From contig JANSXK010000006.1 in NCBI GenBank assembly GCA_024742995.1, positions 54,776 through 118,775 on the forward strand: a DNA stretch of 64,000 bases. Direction: 5' to 3'. Positions within the stretch are counted from its first letter, which is position 1; each line of letters opens with the position of its first letter. This document shows positions 63,228-64,000 of the stretch, piece by piece. The notes under the pieces were generated by a model. It searched no databases and was not told the DNA's origin. It saw only the letters and a list, made by a program, of their open reading frames with translations. This DNA is from Gammaproteobacteria bacterium (lineage in GTDB: Bacteria > Pseudomonadota > Gammaproteobacteria > Legionellales > Legionellaceae). A program made the position numbers and the translations under genes.

Positions 63228-63728
63228 ATGAAGCAAGTCAGTGGTTGGGTAATGGCGGCGATCTTTGCATTTAGCAGTGCATCAGCGCTTGCAGAGAACG
63301 CAAAAATTGGAGTCGTGGATTTGCAAAAAATCATGCAAACCTCGTCTCAAATGAAGACCGTTCAGGAAAAATTAGAAAAAGAATTCAAGCCGCGACGTGA
63401 CAAACTGGTTGAGATGGAAACGACTTTGAAAAAAGATATGGAAGTTTTCAAGCGTGATACCTCTGTTTTGAGCCAATCTCAGCGTAAAGACTTAGAAAAG
63501 AAAATTGTGGGCGAGCAACAACAATTTGAACGTGATGGCCAACAATACCAACAAGAGTTAAGTACAGCTCATAATGAAGCAATGGAAGCGTTTTATAATA
63601 AAATCCGAGCTGCAATCGCAAAAGTAGCTGAATCAGAAAAATACGATTTGGTTTTCCAAAAAGATGCTGCACCTTTCAGTGTAGATAAATTGGATGTGAC
63701 AGCTCAGGTTATGAAAGAAATCCGATAA
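63228..63728 (+). CDS. skp: Periplasmic chaperone Skp (OmpH)
   Basis: 166 residues: signal peptide ending SASALA/EN (about 22), then a long coiled-coil-forming region (Lys/Glu/Gln rich, about 45-130) flanked by the short beta parts KIGVVDLQKIM and YDLVFQKDAAPF. Forms a trimer that holds unfolded outer membrane proteins on the way to BamA. ATG 63228 has GGAGA upstream; the frame opens 21 codons earlier. Last gene of the envelope operon in the window; lpxD would be expected next but is not seen. Confidence 0.92.
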   Translation: MKQVSGWVMAAIFAFSSASALAENAKIGVVDLQKIMQTSSQMKTVQEKLEKEFKPRRDKLVEMETTLKKDMEVFKRDTSVLSQSQRKDLEKKIVGEQQQFERDGQQYQQELSTAHNEAMEAFYNKIRAAIAKVAESEKYDLVFQKDAAPFSVDKLDVTAQVMKEIR

Positions 63729-63771
63729 ATCTGGATTTATTTATCCCTGCTTTCGTGGCTTGTCCTACTCC

Positions 63772-64000
63772 TACGTCCCGCGGCTTGGCTGCCATGTGCC
63801 GGAAGGCGTCACGGCCGGCTTGGCCGTCCATGGCCATCAGCTCCTTGTCTCCGACGCTCTGTCGAAAGGCTCGAGCGAAGTTATCATACAAGTACTGGTT
63901 GGCGCACAGGTTCAGCGCGCTGATCCGTACCGTAGCTGGCAGCGCCGCATTCTGCAAGAGAAGATAGCTGCGGATCGCTGGGTTAACTATGTAGCTGTCC
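63772..64000 (-). other. G+C-rich segment of foreign look with an open minus-strand frame
   Basis: From the half palindrome TACGTCCCGCGGCTTG (63772-63787) to the right edge the sequence is visibly richer in G+C than the rest of the window. The minus strand is open from the edge (about 95 codons reaching 63709, inside skp), with a globular-looking stretch (ISALNLCANQYLYDNFARAF, then ELMAMDGQAGRDAFRHMAA), after which the frame runs into the repeat. It may be the 3' end of an inserted gene whose tail was replaced by the repeat. Product not recognised. Confidence 0.4.

Noticed and set aside
63755..63967. Plus-strand ORF in the terminal G+C-rich segment
   Set aside because: Very Arg/Ser/Pro-rich as expected for an antisense frame of G+C-rich coding DNA; the minus frame looks more protein-like.
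1..64000. CRISPR arrays, rRNA, complete insertion sequences or prophage genes
   Set aside because: No regularly spaced direct repeats, rRNA motifs, transposases or phage structural genes were recognised in the window.

Overview
The window looks like a chromosome segment from a gammaproteobacterium of the Legionellales type (Legionella/Coxiella relatives). This is inference from gene content: Pht-like major facilitator transporters, a very-long-chain lipid A acyl locus, a full leucine-breakdown operon, and many proteins of no obvious family that carry a hydrophobic hairpin and sit singly between housekeeping genes, as candidate secreted effectors do in such genomes. The housekeeping genes (bamA, skp, rseP, cdsA, uppS, fur, bamE, rimO, rph, gpmI, trkAH, dapF, pyrD) are ordinary gammaproteobacterial versions.

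Layout. 1-7.2 kb: end of a membrane protein, then a minus-strand leucine-degradation operon (thiolase, small membrane protein, mccB, methylglutaconyl-CoA hydratase, mccA, HMG-CoA lyase). 7.3-10.7 kb: a degenerate methyltransferase-like protein, a nucleotidyltransferase-fold protein and two unknown proteins. 10.7-18.3 kb: a lasso peptide gene cluster made of exporter, cyclase, a secreted protein, a 60-residue precursor, an unannotated 49-residue ORF, an HPr-kinase-like tailoring kinase, the RRE protein B1, the protease B2 and a secreted subtilase. 18.4-22.7 kb: MarR regulator, two MFS transporters and an aspartoacylase-family protein whose zinc histidines are replaced by lysine. 22.7-29.7 kb: fabL, xseA and an acpXL-fabZ-fabF-fabF-lpxL-like lipid A locus. 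30-39 kb: trkH-trkA-dapF with an unlisted 37-residue lptM, an esterase-ratA-rnfH run, bamE, fur, an N-formylglutamate amidohydrolase-like gene, a BON protein and pyrD.

39-54 kb alternates housekeeping genes (deoB with two Pht-like transporters, a PaaK-like ligase, rimO, yggT-proC) with orphan proteins: a 618-residue protein with an internal duplication and five hairpin proteins, two of them tandem paralogues with their own promoter and terminator signals. 54-64 kb: rph, envC-gpmI, and the envelope operon uppS-cdsA-rseP-bamA-skp. Three kinds of dispersed palindromic repeat occur between genes. The last 220 bases have a base composition unlike the rest and begin at a half copy of one of these repeats.

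How the parts work together: leucine catabolism feeds acetyl-CoA and acetoacetate; the lipid A locus and the uppS-to-skp operon build the envelope; the Pht-like transporters with phosphopentomutase suggest scavenging of host nucleosides; the lasso cluster should make, possibly phosphorylate, and export a small knotted peptide. Family assignments come from reading motifs; no database search was possible.
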